Of a DNA stretch of 64,000 nucleotides, positions 39,462 to 48,395 are shown piece after piece. Every line of letters starts with the position of its first letter. The stretch's first letter is position 1. Source of the DNA: Pyrus communis (taxonomy: Eukaryota > Streptophyta > Magnoliopsida > Rosales > Rosaceae); contig NC_084818.1 in the NCBI RefSeq assembly GCF_963583255.1, forward strand, positions 10,542,222 to 10,606,221. Direction: 5' to 3'. A program made the position numbers and the translations under genes. The notes under the pieces were generated by a model that was not told the origin of the DNA, did no database searches, and saw only the letters and a list, made by a program, of their open reading frames with translations.

Positions 39462-39970
39462 CAAGATCAAGCCCCGACGGCCCTTGAAGAAAGTGTTCAT
39501 CGTTCATCCTAAGATCAAGCCCCAACGGCCCCTTGGATCAACAGCACAAACAAATCCACACATCCAATCGTTCTTCAAGATTAAGCCCAAAAGCCCTTGA
39601 AGATCCGCTCATTCATCAACCTTCAAGATCAAGCCCAAAAGCCCTTGAAGAACTTCCACACAACCATTATTCAAGATCAAGCCCCGACGGCCCTTGAAGA
39701 AAGTGTTCATCGTTCATCCTAAGATCAAGCCCCAACGGCCCCTTGGATCAACAGCACAAACAAATCCACACATCTAATCGTTCTTCAAGACTAAGCCCAA
39801 AAGCCCTTGAAGATCCGCTCATCCATCAACCTTCAAGATCAAGCCCAAAAGCCCTTGAAGAAATCCACACAACCATTATTCAAGATCAAGCCCCGACGGC
39901 CCTTGAAGAAAGTGTTCAACCGTTCATCAATTGTTCATCCTTAGATCAAGCCCCGACGGCCCTTTGGATC
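39462..39970 (+). repeat. AAGATCAAGCCC...CCCTTG motif array in R/U5
   Basis: Ten copies of a 27-30-base motif occur in three flavours: CCCCGACGGCCCTTGAAG, CCCCAACGGCCCCTTGGATC and CCCAAAAGCCCTTGAAG. The CCGACGG flavour recurs at 39462, 39672 and 39881, showing a ~210-bp higher-order unit. CAAG and CTTG ends are kept in every flavour, so each could pair as a small stem. Present identically in the 3' LTR. Confidence 0.8.
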
Positions 39971-40124
39971 AACAACTCATCCACAAACCTACACCCTACG
40001 AAGATAGAATCAGAGGACCAAATTAGAGAGAGATCGTAACCCCAAAATCATAAACACAAAAAATATTATTTTGTACACGTTATTCTGGTTTCTTGTTTCA
40101 AGGAATCTTTCGTGTTCACAAATT

Positions 40125-40141
40125 TGGCACGCCCGGTGGGA
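40125..40141 (+). other. Primer-binding site of the gag-only element
   Basis: TGGCACGCCCGGTGGGA begins four bases after the LTR. It starts with TGG, complementary to a tRNA CCA end. The tRNA species is not assigned here. Confidence 0.7.
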
Positions 40142-40192
40142 TCATCTCTACCTCTCATCTCTGTCTCCGTTCAAGATATTCAAGCACAATCC

Positions 40193-42562
40193 ATGGCTTC
40201 AAACAAAGAACAAGTCATGACTATCGGCACTACCTCCATTGAAAGACAGCTGGTTCAGATGAAGGAAACAATTGCAAGGCTGATAAAGACTGCAGAGGAG
40301 AAAAACTTGCAAACCGCCGGACTCATCAACCGTCTGGAGGCACAGCATGGCGTCAAAGTGAAACCAAGCTCTCTTCCAACTAAGAAGACCGAAGAAGGCT
40401 TTAACCCAAATGCCTACGAACTCATGTCAAAGGCTAGGCATGACTTTGCTTCCTCTTCAAATCTTGGAAAGAAGGTTTCAAACACCGTCAACGACAAAGA
40501 TCGTGACCTCACCAAAACTCAAAAGAAGTTGAAGGAGCAGGGTTACGGAGTTGACAACAACCAAAGCACACCTCCAAAATCAATGGCATCAAGCAAGGGA
40601 CAAGCCGTTCTTGCAACCACCAAGGGAAGAAGCATAAACACTTCCGCCACAAATGGAGCATCCATTGGTGCCACAACCACTCCTCAACATGCTGCTGCAA
40701 AGTTGATACCGCCAAGCAAGCAAGAGCAGCACCAAAGGCGCGAGTTGGTCATCAACCTAACCATGCTGGCGGCACCAAAACATGCTATTGAGGCGCACAA
40801 GATGACACCCGAAAACGGCCAATGGGGTTCTTCATCAGCACTATGGATGTCTGAAGGAAAGTCGTGTCTATTGGTTGCACAAGTCATGACCATCGGCGTC
40901 ACCTCTGTTGAAGAACAACTGGCTCAAATGAGCGAAGCAATTGCAAAGCTTACACAGACTGTGGAAGAGAAGGATTTGCAGATCGCCGCACTCATCAACC
41001 AACTAGATGCGCAGCTCGACATGAAAGTCGACCCAAATGTTGGTCCATTAAAGAAAGAAGTCGACGAAGAAGAGGAGCCTCCAGTGGAGAAAGTCGAAGA
41101 GAAGCTGAAGCTAGACCAAGCAACGGCGTTCATGGAATCTCTCTCTATCCAGCAGCTACAGGAGATGATCGCAAGCACTGTCAAGACACAGTACGAAGGA
41201 AGCTCGCATGACTTCGTACTGTACTCAAAGCCTTACTCCAAGAAGATTGATGCTTTGAAGATGCCAAGGGGTTATCAGCCCCCAAAATTCATGCAGTTCG
41301 ATGGAAAAGGCAACCCGAAGCAACATGTCGCCCATTTCATTGAAACTTGCAACAATGCTGGGACAGAGGGAGACTACCTTGTCAAACAGTTCGTACGTTC
41401 GCTGAAAAGTAACGCTTTTGACTGGTACACCGACCTCGAACCCGAGTCTATCAACAGTTGGGACCAGCTAGAAAGGGAATTCCTCAACCGTTTCTACAGC
41501 ACTCGTCGTACTGTAAGCATGCTAGAGCTGACCAGTACGAAACAGTGGAGAGATGAACCTGTCATCAACTACATAAATAGATGGCGCTCCTTAAGTCTGG
41601 ATTGTAAAGATCGGCTTTCTGAAACCTCTGCCATTGAGATGTGCGTTCAAGGCATGCAGTGGGGACTACACTACATCCTTCAAGGCATCAAACCACGAAC
41701 ATTTGAGGAGTTAGCCACCCGCGCCCATGATATGGAGTTAAGCATCACCCGTCATGGGAAGAAAGAACAGATCGCTGACTACAAGAATGACAAAGTTTTG
41801 GGGCCAAAGGTGGATAAGGCTGCGTGGAAACCCACCAAGGAAGCAATGACGGTCAACACAACTCCAGTCAAAACCCATACACGAGGCAAGGCGATTCAAA
41901 CCGAAGCTTTTCGTGATCAAGAGATACGTAGACACACTTTGAAGGAGCTTGAGGAGAAGACTTATCCATTCCCCGACTCTGACGTGGTTGCCATGTTGAA
42001 AGACTTGCTTGACAAAAAGGTGATCGACCTACCTGAGTGCAAACGGCCGGAAGAGATGAACCGTACTGACAGTCCAAGGTACTGTAAATTCCACCGCTTC
42101 ATTGGTCATCCGACGGAAAAGTGCTTTGTGCTAAAAGATCTCATCATGAAGTTAGCTCAGAAAGGGATCATCGAGCTAGATCTTAATGATGTGGTGAAGT
42201 CAAACCATACCACCGTCACTTCTGGCTCTTTGAACTCAAAATCTTCACCTCAACCGCTGGGGGCATGCTCCAAAACCATGTCAGTCACGTCAAGTGAAGT
42301 TGAAGGATGGACTTATGTCACTCCAAAGAAAATGCACAAGAAACATAGGTCTCCTCCACAAGTTCACCAATCGGAAAGGGGGCAAAGCAGCTACCGTCAA
42401 CCTTCAAAGCTACATGAAAGTGTTGAGGATGAGGAAGTTATGACACAAAGATCGTCCGTTGCCATCACAATGCGCGATTTCTTCCCCAAAGACTTCTTCA
42501 ATCACTCGGTCAAGACTCCTTGCTATGAAGATTGCAAGGAATGCCTCTCTAAGATCGTTTGA
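40193..42562 (+). CDS. Intact gypsy-type Gag polyprotein, no Pol
   Basis: 789 aa from the ATG at 40193; an upstream in-frame ATG at 40112 lies in the LTR and would read through the primer site, so it was not chosen. Residues about 1-60 and 225-310 are two diverged copies of one coiled-coil module ([19 protein letters not shown] versus [19 protein letters not shown]). The retrotransposon-gag domain follows (about 360-525): [61 protein letters not shown]. Near residues 625-640 a zinc-knuckle-like [15 protein letters not shown] has CX2HX4HX4C spacing, as in several plant gypsy Gags. Gag would form the cytoplasmic particle that packages element RNA. The ORF is uninterrupted, in keeping with the near-identical LTRs. 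Confidence 0.9.
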   Translation: MASNKEQVMTIGTTSIERQLVQMKETIARLIKTAEEKNLQTAGLINRLEAQHGVKVKPSSLPTKKTEEGFNPNAYELMSKARHDFASSSNLGKKVSNTVNDKDRDLTKTQKKLKEQGYGVDNNQSTPPKSMASSKGQAVLATTKGRSINTSATNGASIGATTTPQHAAAKLIPPSKQEQHQRRELVINLTMLAAPKHAIEAHKMTPENGQWGSSSALWMSEGKSCLLVAQVMTIGVTSVEEQLAQMSEAIAKLTQTVEEKDLQIAALINQLDAQLDMKVDPNVGPLKKEVDEEEEPPVEKVEEKLKLDQATAFMESLSIQQLQEMIASTVKTQYEGSSHDFVLYSKPYSKKIDALKMPRGYQPPKFMQFDGKGNPKQHVAHFIETCNNAGTEGDYLVKQFVRSLKSNAFDWYTDLEPESINSWDQLEREFLNRFYSTRRTVSMLELTSTKQWRDEPVINYINRWRSLSLDCKDRLSETSAIEMCVQGMQWGLHYILQGIKPRTFEELATRAHDMELSITRHGKKEQIADYKNDKVLGPKVDKAAWKPTKEAMTVNTTPVKTHTRGKAIQTEAFRDQEIRRHTLKELEEKTYPFPDSDVVAMLKDLLDKKVIDLPECKRPEEMNRTDSPRYCKFHRFIGHPTEKCFVLKDLIMKLAQKGIIELDLNDVVKSNHTTVTSGSLNSKSSPQPLGACSKTMSVTSSEVEGWTYVTPKKMHKKHRSPPQVHQSERGQSSYRQPSKLHESVEDEEVMTQRSSVAITMRDFFPKDFFNHSVKTPCYEDCKECLSKIV

Positions 42563-42573
42563 CAAATTCAAAC

Positions 42574-42893
42574 ACGCTCCTCGTTCGCACGAGCATAAAA
42601 AGCGACAACCAACGCTCCTCGTTCGCACGAGCATAAAAGGCGACAACCAATGCTCCTCGTTCGCACGAGCCTAAAAGGCGACAACCAAAAGCTCCTTGTC
42701 TGCACGAGTTGAAACTGCAAACGACACCACAAGCTCCTCGTTCGCACGAGCCTAAAAGGTGACACCAAAACGCTCATTGCCTGCACGAGCTGAAACTGCA
42801 AACGGCACCAAAACGCTCATTGCCTGCACGAGCTGAAACTGCAAACGGCACCAAACGCTCCTGGCCCGCAAGAGCATAAACTGTGTACGGCAA
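42574..42893 (+). repeat. Array of eight short hairpin units after gag
   Basis: Eight direct units of 38 or 43 bp. Each has GCTC, an 11-base loop and GAGC (unit 4 ends GAGT, a G-T wobble). Type A reads CTCCTCGTTCGCACGAGC then TAAAAGGCGACAACCA; type B reads GCTCATTGCCTGCACGAGC then TGAAACTGCAAACGGCACCA. Loops vary while stems persist, which suggests RNA structure. It lies between the gag stop and an A-tract, and is probably part of the genomic RNA. Confidence 0.8.
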
Positions 42894-42899
42894 AATCAT

Positions 42900-43021
42900 C
42901 AAAAAAAAAAAAAAAAAAAAAAATCATCACTCATTTTGAACTACGTCATGACTTGATCCCTCCTCAACCAAGGGTACGTAGGCAACTTGAAACTTCAAAA
43001 CTTCAAGTACAGTCACATCAT

Positions 43022-43063
<42 letters not shown>

Positions 43064-43245
43064 AAATAACACATCTTGGTGATGTATATGTTTTATCTGT
43101 ATTTAGCACAATACACTAAATAAGTAAAGCATGTTCATTGATCTCCGAGAAATTACAAGTGCGTACAAAAAAAAAAAACAAAAAAAAAACAAAAGAAAAA
43201 AAAAAAAGAAAAAAAAAAAAAAAAAGAAAAAAAAAAGAAAGAGAG
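42900..43245 (+). repeat. A-tracts flanking a structured motif
   Basis: Three A-rich tracts (about 42900-42923, 43023-43061, 43167-43242) each follow short unique sequence; the first two are preceded by ATCATC. Between the first two lies the GAACTACG...GTAGGCA motif. Lysine-rich ORFs here are artefacts of the A-tracts. Confidence 0.7.
42938..42985 (+). ncRNA. Structured motif, copy A (GAACTACG / CTTGATCCC / CAAGGGTACGTAGGCA)
   Basis: CTACGT (42941-42946) pairs with ACGTAG (42976-42981). Inside it CTTG can pair with CAAG or, alternatively, CCC with GGG. The same blocks recur at 58986-59028 in an unrelated LTR with different spacers, which points to selection on the blocks. Class unknown; calling it RNA is an inference. 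Confidence 0.45.
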
Positions 43246-43254
43246 ATGGAGCTT

Positions 43255-43869
43255 TCATAAAGGTTGTTCACGTGAAGCCCCACTACTTGGGAAAACTACA
43301 GAAGCGGGAGGCATCAAAGAAGAGGCCTCAATACTTGGTGGAACGCTAGATGAGCCAGGAAAAATGTGCCTCTGGAAGAAAGCAGCAAGTCTTTGACGGT
43401 CACTTTGAATTCGACCACTGGATTCTTGCAGCTCATCAAACTTCCTCTTCATGCCTGTCGAATAGTTATTTGCAAGCACATGCAAACTTCTATTCTCGTG
43501 CTTAAGCTGTTTGATCTCTTGCTTAAGAGTTTCCACCTCCGCCATCAATGATTCCACTTGGCGGGATCGAGCAAGTAGGCGTTGGCCCATGTTGGACACA
43601 GAGCCTGCGCACTGAACACTGAGAGTTAGGGACTCTTGAACGGCCAACTCATCGGACCGTTCTGAAAGCAGCCTGCTATCTTTTGGAGTGAGGAAGTTCC
43701 TAGCTACTATCGTAGTTGTTGTTGCGTCCTTCATCACAGAATCTTCACCTGTCAAAGGGCCATTAGAAGATAAGAAAGAAGGGCACCATACATTTACCTG
43801 ACGCGGCGCACTCGGATCACTGCTGAGACTTAAATCTAAGCAAATGTTAGACGGGTTAGCCATTGTCAA
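43255..43869 (-). CDS. Antisense coiled-coil ORF in the gag-only element
   Basis: 204 aa, uninterrupted, opposite in strand to gag. The N-terminus has ICLDLSLSSDP, which contains LDLSL, an LxLxL pattern like the EAR repression motif of plant transcriptional repressors. Residues about 95-165 form a heptad-rich coiled coil (RQVESLMAEVETLKQEIKQL, KHENRSLHVLANNYSTGMKR). The tail is Pro/Ser-rich. A TATA-like ATATATAGGG on the minus strand near 44290 could drive it. Antisense ORFs are known in some plant gypsy elements (for example Grande). I know of no function for this one; repression of host or element transcription is only a guess. Confidence 0.65.
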   Translation of the reverse strand: MTMANPSNICLDLSLSSDPSAPRQVNVWCPSFLSSNGPLTGEDSVMKDATTTTIVARNFLTPKDSRLLSERSDELAVQESLTLSVQCAGSVSNMGQRLLARSRQVESLMAEVETLKQEIKQLKHENRSLHVLANNYSTGMKRKFDELQESSGRIQSDRQRLAAFFQRHIFPGSSSVPPSIEASSLMPPASVVFPSSGASREQPL

Positions 43870-44071
43870 AAGGTTAAAAGAGAAAGGTGGATGGAGTAAA
43901 ATCAGAAAGGGCCGAAGACGATTTTCACAAACTGGCGATCTTCAAAGTGTGCATGTTGGAGGTGATCGATACCTCTATAAAAAGCCAAGGCTACACGACC
44001 ACCGATTCAAAAAATCGGATTTTCCTGCGTGAAGTTCGGCGACGCTTTCGCGGCTTTTCAGATAACGCGTT

Positions 44072-44102
44072 CAACTTTGTCAAAAGATCTCTGACAAAGT
44101 TG
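44072..44102. other. Perfect 11-bp inverted repeat
   Basis: CAACTTTGTCA, a 9-base loop, then TGACAAAGTTG. It lies between the antisense ORF start and its putative TATA box, so it would fall in the 5' leader of an antisense transcript or in the element RNA. Confidence 0.7.
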
Positions 44103-44956
44103 AAAACACGTGAAGGTTATCATCCCAACTACGCGCCTTTGCCAACAAGCGTGGTGACAGAGCCGCACCCGTGACTACTTTTTCGAAGAGGCGCTCGCTC
44201 AGAAATCGAAGAGACGCCTGTTAAAAAATCGAAGAGACGTTTGTCGACAAGGGTAAAAGAACATAACCACTACTTGCTATTGGGAAATCCCTATATATGT
44301 CGACCTTCATCTTTTATGGCAAGGCAGACCTGCAAAAAAAAAAAATGCCCAACTCTTCCTCACCTCTGAGGGCGCACTCCCAGCAAAGCCTTTCGAAATA
44401 CTCAATTTTTTCTTCTTCCCCAAAGAAGATACCAGATGCCTGGAGTACAGATGACCCAGGAGGAAACGGTAGATTGAAGCATGTGGAGACAAGCACAACA
44501 AATACATGTGCTGATCCATTCGCCGCTTCTTCAAAAGCAAAGGTATCTCATATCATCAAGGTCAAAAGCAAAAGTATCTCATATCATGCCTTCTCCATGT
44601 CCTTTCCTTTGTCCTTGTTCTTACTCGCATGGCAAAGTGAAGAAGCAATCAGCCGGCACTTGGAGTCAGTCTTCCGATCTGGAACCAACTGCCTGGAATC
44701 TATTCCCTGGTTGCTTACCTAGCGTTGCTCTCGAGTAGTCATCTTCAACGGTTGATACACTTCCAGAAAAGGGACCACTTCTGCAAAGGGGAGCAAGTAA
44801 GGCAAGTGAAAATGATACATTAAAGCATGTGGAGACAAGCAACAACTGCATATGCTGAGCTATCCTCTAAACCTCTTCAATACGAATTGGAGAGATTGAA
44901 CAAAGAAACAGAAAAAAAAGGAGTAAAGCTCAGACCTTCGGGGGAGACCAAAAATA

Positions 44957-45540
44957 TCCTGCTGCCCAGTTCAAGAGTAGCACAAAGGAAAATCAACGAT
45001 TGGAGGAAACCAGAAAATCTTCCAGTCTAACTCAAGATCAAGCCTCGATGGCCCTTGAAGAAATTTCCTGCTGCCCAATTCAAGAGTAGCACAAAGGAAA
45101 ATCAACGATTGGAGGAAACCAGAAAATCTTCCAGTCGAACTCAAGATCAAGCCTCGATGGCCCTTGAAGAAATTTCCTGCTGCCCAGTTCAAGAGTAGCA
45201 CAAAGGAAAATCAACGATTGGAGGAAACCAGAAAATCTTCCAGTCGAACTCAAGATCAAGCCTCGATGGCCCTTGAAGAAATTTCCTGCTGCCCAGTTCA
45301 AGAGTAGCACAAAGGAAAATCAACGATTGGAGGAAACCAGAAAATCTTCCAGTCGAACTCAAGATCAAGCCTCGATGGCCCTTGAAGAAATTTCCAGCCC
45401 AGTTCAAGACTAAGCTTGTGGAAAATCAACGATTGAAGGAAACCAGAAAATCTTCCAGTCAAACTCAAGATCAAGCCTCAATGGCCCTTGAAGAAATTTC
45501 CAGCCCAATTCAAGATCAAGCCTCGACGGCCCTTGGGTTG
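44957..45540 (+). repeat. 109-bp tandem repeat in the 3' internal region
   Basis: Units begin CCTGCTGCCCAGTTCAAGAG at about 44958, 45067, 45176 and 45285 (period 109), then two shorter units near 45389 and 45499. Each unit ends with AAGATCAAGCCTCGATGGCC and CTTGAAGAAATTTCC, clearly the same motif as in the LTR R/U5. ORFs on either strand are repeat by-products. Confidence 0.88.
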
Positions 45541-45622
45541 ACATCTACATTAAGGGACTTCAAAACGCATCTTCTACACGTGACAAGCACATGTATACGA
45601 CGCGCCTTGAAGTGGGGGCATT

Positions 45623-47037
45623 TGTAGACATCGAAATTTCAGTAAAACAAATGCTCACCAATGCATTAAAGTTTTGATGTGTCAAGGCATACATGGCATA
45701 CGCCACGTGTTGTACAAATTGTACACGTGGCGTGTGACTCAACAAAATAGGAAGAAATACCCTTGAAGGACTAAACAAGTTTTTCTTCTCATTTTGGGCA
45801 ATGACAAGGCAAGTACATTTCAATCCATTGAGGATCAAAACAAGTTTTTCTTCTCATGTTGGGCAATGACAAGGCAAGCACACTTCAATCCATTACGGAT
45901 CAAAGCAAGTTCTTCTCATTTTGGGCAATGACAAAGCATACACATTTCAAGTTTAAAATGGTGTTAAGTGGGAAATTAGGCCATAAGTTAGACCACTTCA
46001 AGTTTAAAATGGTATTAAGTGGGAAATTAGGCCATAAGTTACACCACTTCAATTTCAATATTGCATTAAGTGGGAAATTAGGCCATAAGTTACACCACTT
46101 CAATTTCAATATTGCATTAAGTGGGAAAATTAGGCAATGGTGCTTGGAAAGGAAAAAAATATTTTGTGGTGGTGATTCATTCTCAAAGCCTATAAATAGG
46201 CTTCTCCATCAAGGTATCAAGCATCAAGGAATTCACAAATACATTTCTCTACTCCCAAATTGGAAGAGAATTCCCCAAATCCTTGAAGCTTTGAAACTCC
46301 AAAGCTCTCAAGCATCCAAATTCCCAAGAATTCCGAAGGATCAAGAAAGCTCTCTTCATTCTTCATTAAATCCTCTTTCAAGATCAAGCCCCGACGGCCC
46401 TTGAAGAAAGTGTTCATCGTTCATCCTAAGATCAAGCCCCAACGGCCCCTTGGATCAACAGCACAAACAAATCCACACATCCAATCGTTCTTCAAGATTA
46501 AGCCCAAAAGCCCTTGAAGATCCGCTCATTCATCAACCTTCAAGATCAAGCCCAAAAGCCCTTGAAGAACTTCCACACAACCATTATTCAAGATCAAGCC
46601 CCGACGGCCCTTGAAGAAAGTGTTCATCGTTCATCCTAAGATCAAGCCCCAACGGCCCCTTGGATCAACAGCACAAACAAATCCACACATCCAATCGTTC
46701 TTCAAGACTAAGCCCAAAAGCCCTTGAAGATCCGCTCATCCATCAACCTTCAAGATCAAGCCCAAAAGCCCTTGAAGAAATCCACACAACCATTATTCAA
46801 GATCAAGCCCCGACGGCCCTTGAAGAAAGTGTTCAACCGTTCATCAATTGTTCATCCTTAGATCAAGCCCCGACGGCCCTTTGGATCAACAACTCATCCA
46901 CAAACCTACACCCTACGAAGATAGAATCAGAGGACCAAATTAGAGAGAGATCGTAACCCCAAAATCATAAACACAAAAAATATTATTTTGTACACGTTAT
47001 TCTGGTTTCTTGTTTCAAGGAATCTTTCGTGTTCACA
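45623..47037 (+). repeat. 3' LTR of the gag-only element
   Basis: 1415 bp. Differences noticed from the 5' LTR are ACATCG for ACATTG, TTGATG for TTGACG, CATACATGG for CATATATGG, AAATGGTGTT for AAATAGTGTT and ACATCCAATCG for ACATCTAATCG. It is preceded by AAGTGGGGGCATT and followed by AAGAT. Confidence 0.93.
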
Positions 47038-47283
47038 AAGATGAATTTCGGGTATTTGAAGGTTCAAACTTAGAACGTGAGTTGAGTTTACAACTTATTA
47101 TCAGTGAGCTACTTCTCTTATCAAAATTCAAAAGATGTTAAAGTTTGAACCTCTCAAACTTAGGTTAAGTCTTTCATAGTCCAGGCTACCCAGTAGTTCG
47201 GCTTTATATCTATTAGATCGAGAAGTAAGGAAAAATAGTATCTCTTTAATTCAATCTTGATTGTTTATTTCTCATACTACTTA

Positions 47284-47404
47284 GGGCTGGTTTGGTATTG
47301 TTGTGCTTTGAAAAAAAGTTGATTCTGCTGTGCTATGAGAATAAGCGACTGTGAAATAAAGCATACCAGCTTTTTTCAGAATCACCTCAGTATCAAACCA
47401 GGTC
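47284..47404. mobile_element. Tourist/PIF-Harbinger-like MITE
   Basis: 121 bp with TIRs GGGCTGGTTTGGTA and GACCTGGTTTGATA (inverse of TATCAAACCAGGTC), flanked on both sides by TTA (47281-47283, 47405-47407). A 3-bp TTA duplication and a GGG..TTTGG terminus are typical of PIF/Harbinger MITEs. No coding capacity. Confidence 0.7.
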
Positions 47405-47407
47405 TTA

Positions 47408-48140
47408 GTAGTCTGGACCATTAAAAAAACATTGCTCAAACTTACAACATCAGTTGAGTTTACAACTTGAAGGCAATGTACTTCATAAACTTAATTTGAA
47501 CCTTTAATTATCATTTTGAAAGTTCTACTTAGACACGGTATGATTTAATCATTGATGAGTGGAAAGAAGGGTGCAGGTAAAGGCAGTTTTTCCACTCTGT
47601 GGGCTGTGGAAAACGCAAAGTTACTCAAAACTTAGAATTCTTGGTGGAAAAAATAAACATCCTAGAAAACGTAATGCATTTGGAGTTTTCTTGGAGAATA
47701 CAAAAGCGATTAAGTGGAAAATAATTTCTTACCCTATCAAATAATGTTCTCCGAATAAAAAATTCCTCGATGTTTCCTTTTTCTTATGGCACTTGTCTAT
47801 ATTTCCTTTTCCTTATGGCACTTGTCTATATCTTATGTCTCTTTCCCAAAATAAACAATTACCAAATACCTTGTGAGGGGTGACACCTCTCCCACTATTC
47901 CTTCCCAATCTTGGTTTTAACTGTCCAACATTTGTATTGGAACCTTGTTTTCTCAGTAATATTGTACTATATATTTCACAGCCTCGACAGTGCTTTGCTT
48001 CGTACATACACAGCAAACAATATTATTCCTTTCTCTGGTTTTCACATCAGAATCTCTATAAATAGCTACCACCTCCTCAAGTCCCACAACCCTAACTAAC
48101 CACGAAACGAAACACAGACGCAAGCAAGCTAACCCTAGCC
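47408..48140 (+). promoter_or_regulatory. Promoter region of the DUF7722-like gene
   Basis: A good TATA box, CTATAAATAG, lies at about 48056-48065, 76 bases before the ATG. A 24-base duplication around TTATGGCACTTGTCTATA occurs near 47785-47830. No other gene is present. Confidence 0.55.
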
Positions 48141-48395
48141 ATGAGTGGAGGAGGCCTGGAATCGGTGGCTAGGGCGCGATCAACGACGGGTGGTGCAGCC
48201 AACGGACAACACAAGGGAGAGCACTGCGGATACTTTCAGATGCCTCTGCACTATCCGCGGTACACTAAGTCCGACTATGAGACCATGCCGGAGTGGAAGC
48301 TTGACTGCTTGCTTCGAGAGTATGGTCTGCCGATCACTGGGGATGTTCAACAGAAGAGGCAGTTTTCCATAGGAGCGTTCCTGTGGCCTAACTAG
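48141..48395 (+). CDS. Small DUF7722-like plant protein
   Basis: Intronless, 84 aa, starting MSGGGLESVARARSTTGG. The C-terminal half carries the family signature FQMPLHYPRYTKSDYETMPE, then WKLDCLLREYGLPITGDVQ and FSIGAFLWPN. Proteins of this size and pattern are widespread in land plants; their function is not known. No signal peptide or membrane segment is visible. The start is supported by the TATA box 76 bases upstream and the lack of any earlier in-frame ATG with family similarity. Confidence 0.8.
   Translation: MSGGGLESVARARSTTGGAANGQHKGEHCGYFQMPLHYPRYTKSDYETMPEWKLDCLLREYGLPITGDVQQKRQFSIGAFLWPN

Larger units (their letters stand above)
38706..40120 (+). repeat. 5' LTR of the gag-only element
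   Basis: 1415 bp. U3 contains a G-box palindrome (38785-38814), three copies of a ~65-bp unit with TTTGGGCAATGACAA (38870-39025), and four copies of a ~57-bp unit with AAGTGGGAAATTAGGCC (39027-39215). A CTATAAATAG TATA box lies at about 39270. Downstream, R/U5 carries ten copies of a ~28-bp AAGATCAAGCCC...CCCTTG motif in a ~210-bp higher-order repeat. Small ORFs inside are by-products of the repeats. Confidence 0.93.
38706..47037 (+). mobile_element. Young gag-only Ty3/gypsy-type LTR element (TR-GAG/LARD-like), 8.3 kb
   Basis: LTRs 38706-40120 and 45623-47037 are both 1415 bp, TGTAGACAT...TTCACA, with only about five differences noticed. The TSD is AAGAT (38701-38705, 47038-47042). A primer-binding site starts at 40125 (TGGCACGCCCGGTGGGA; its complement ends in CCA as a tRNA 3' end should). 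A polypurine tract AAGTGGGGGCATT lies immediately before the 3' LTR. The internal region holds an intact gypsy-type gag but no protease, RT, RNase H or integrase. It also has a hairpin array (42574-42893), A-tracts, an antisense ORF (43869-43255) and a 109-bp tandem repeat (44957-45540). It must depend on pol supplied by another element. Confidence 0.93.

Noticed and set aside
38939..40039. ORFs of 182 and 98 codons in the left LTR, repeated in the right LTR
   Set aside because: They lie in tandem repeats of the LTR and have repeated low-information sequence; no family match.
43131..43349. Lysine-rich ORF
   Set aside because: Produced by the A-tracts of the gag-only element.
44971..45407. 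Three near-identical ~75-codon minus-strand ORFs
   Set aside because: They are the shadow of the 109-bp tandem repeat.
42574..45540. CRISPR-like array (regular short repeats with spacers)
   Set aside because: Plant nuclear context. The repeats are direct units inside an LTR element, with no unique spacers of constant length and no cas genes.
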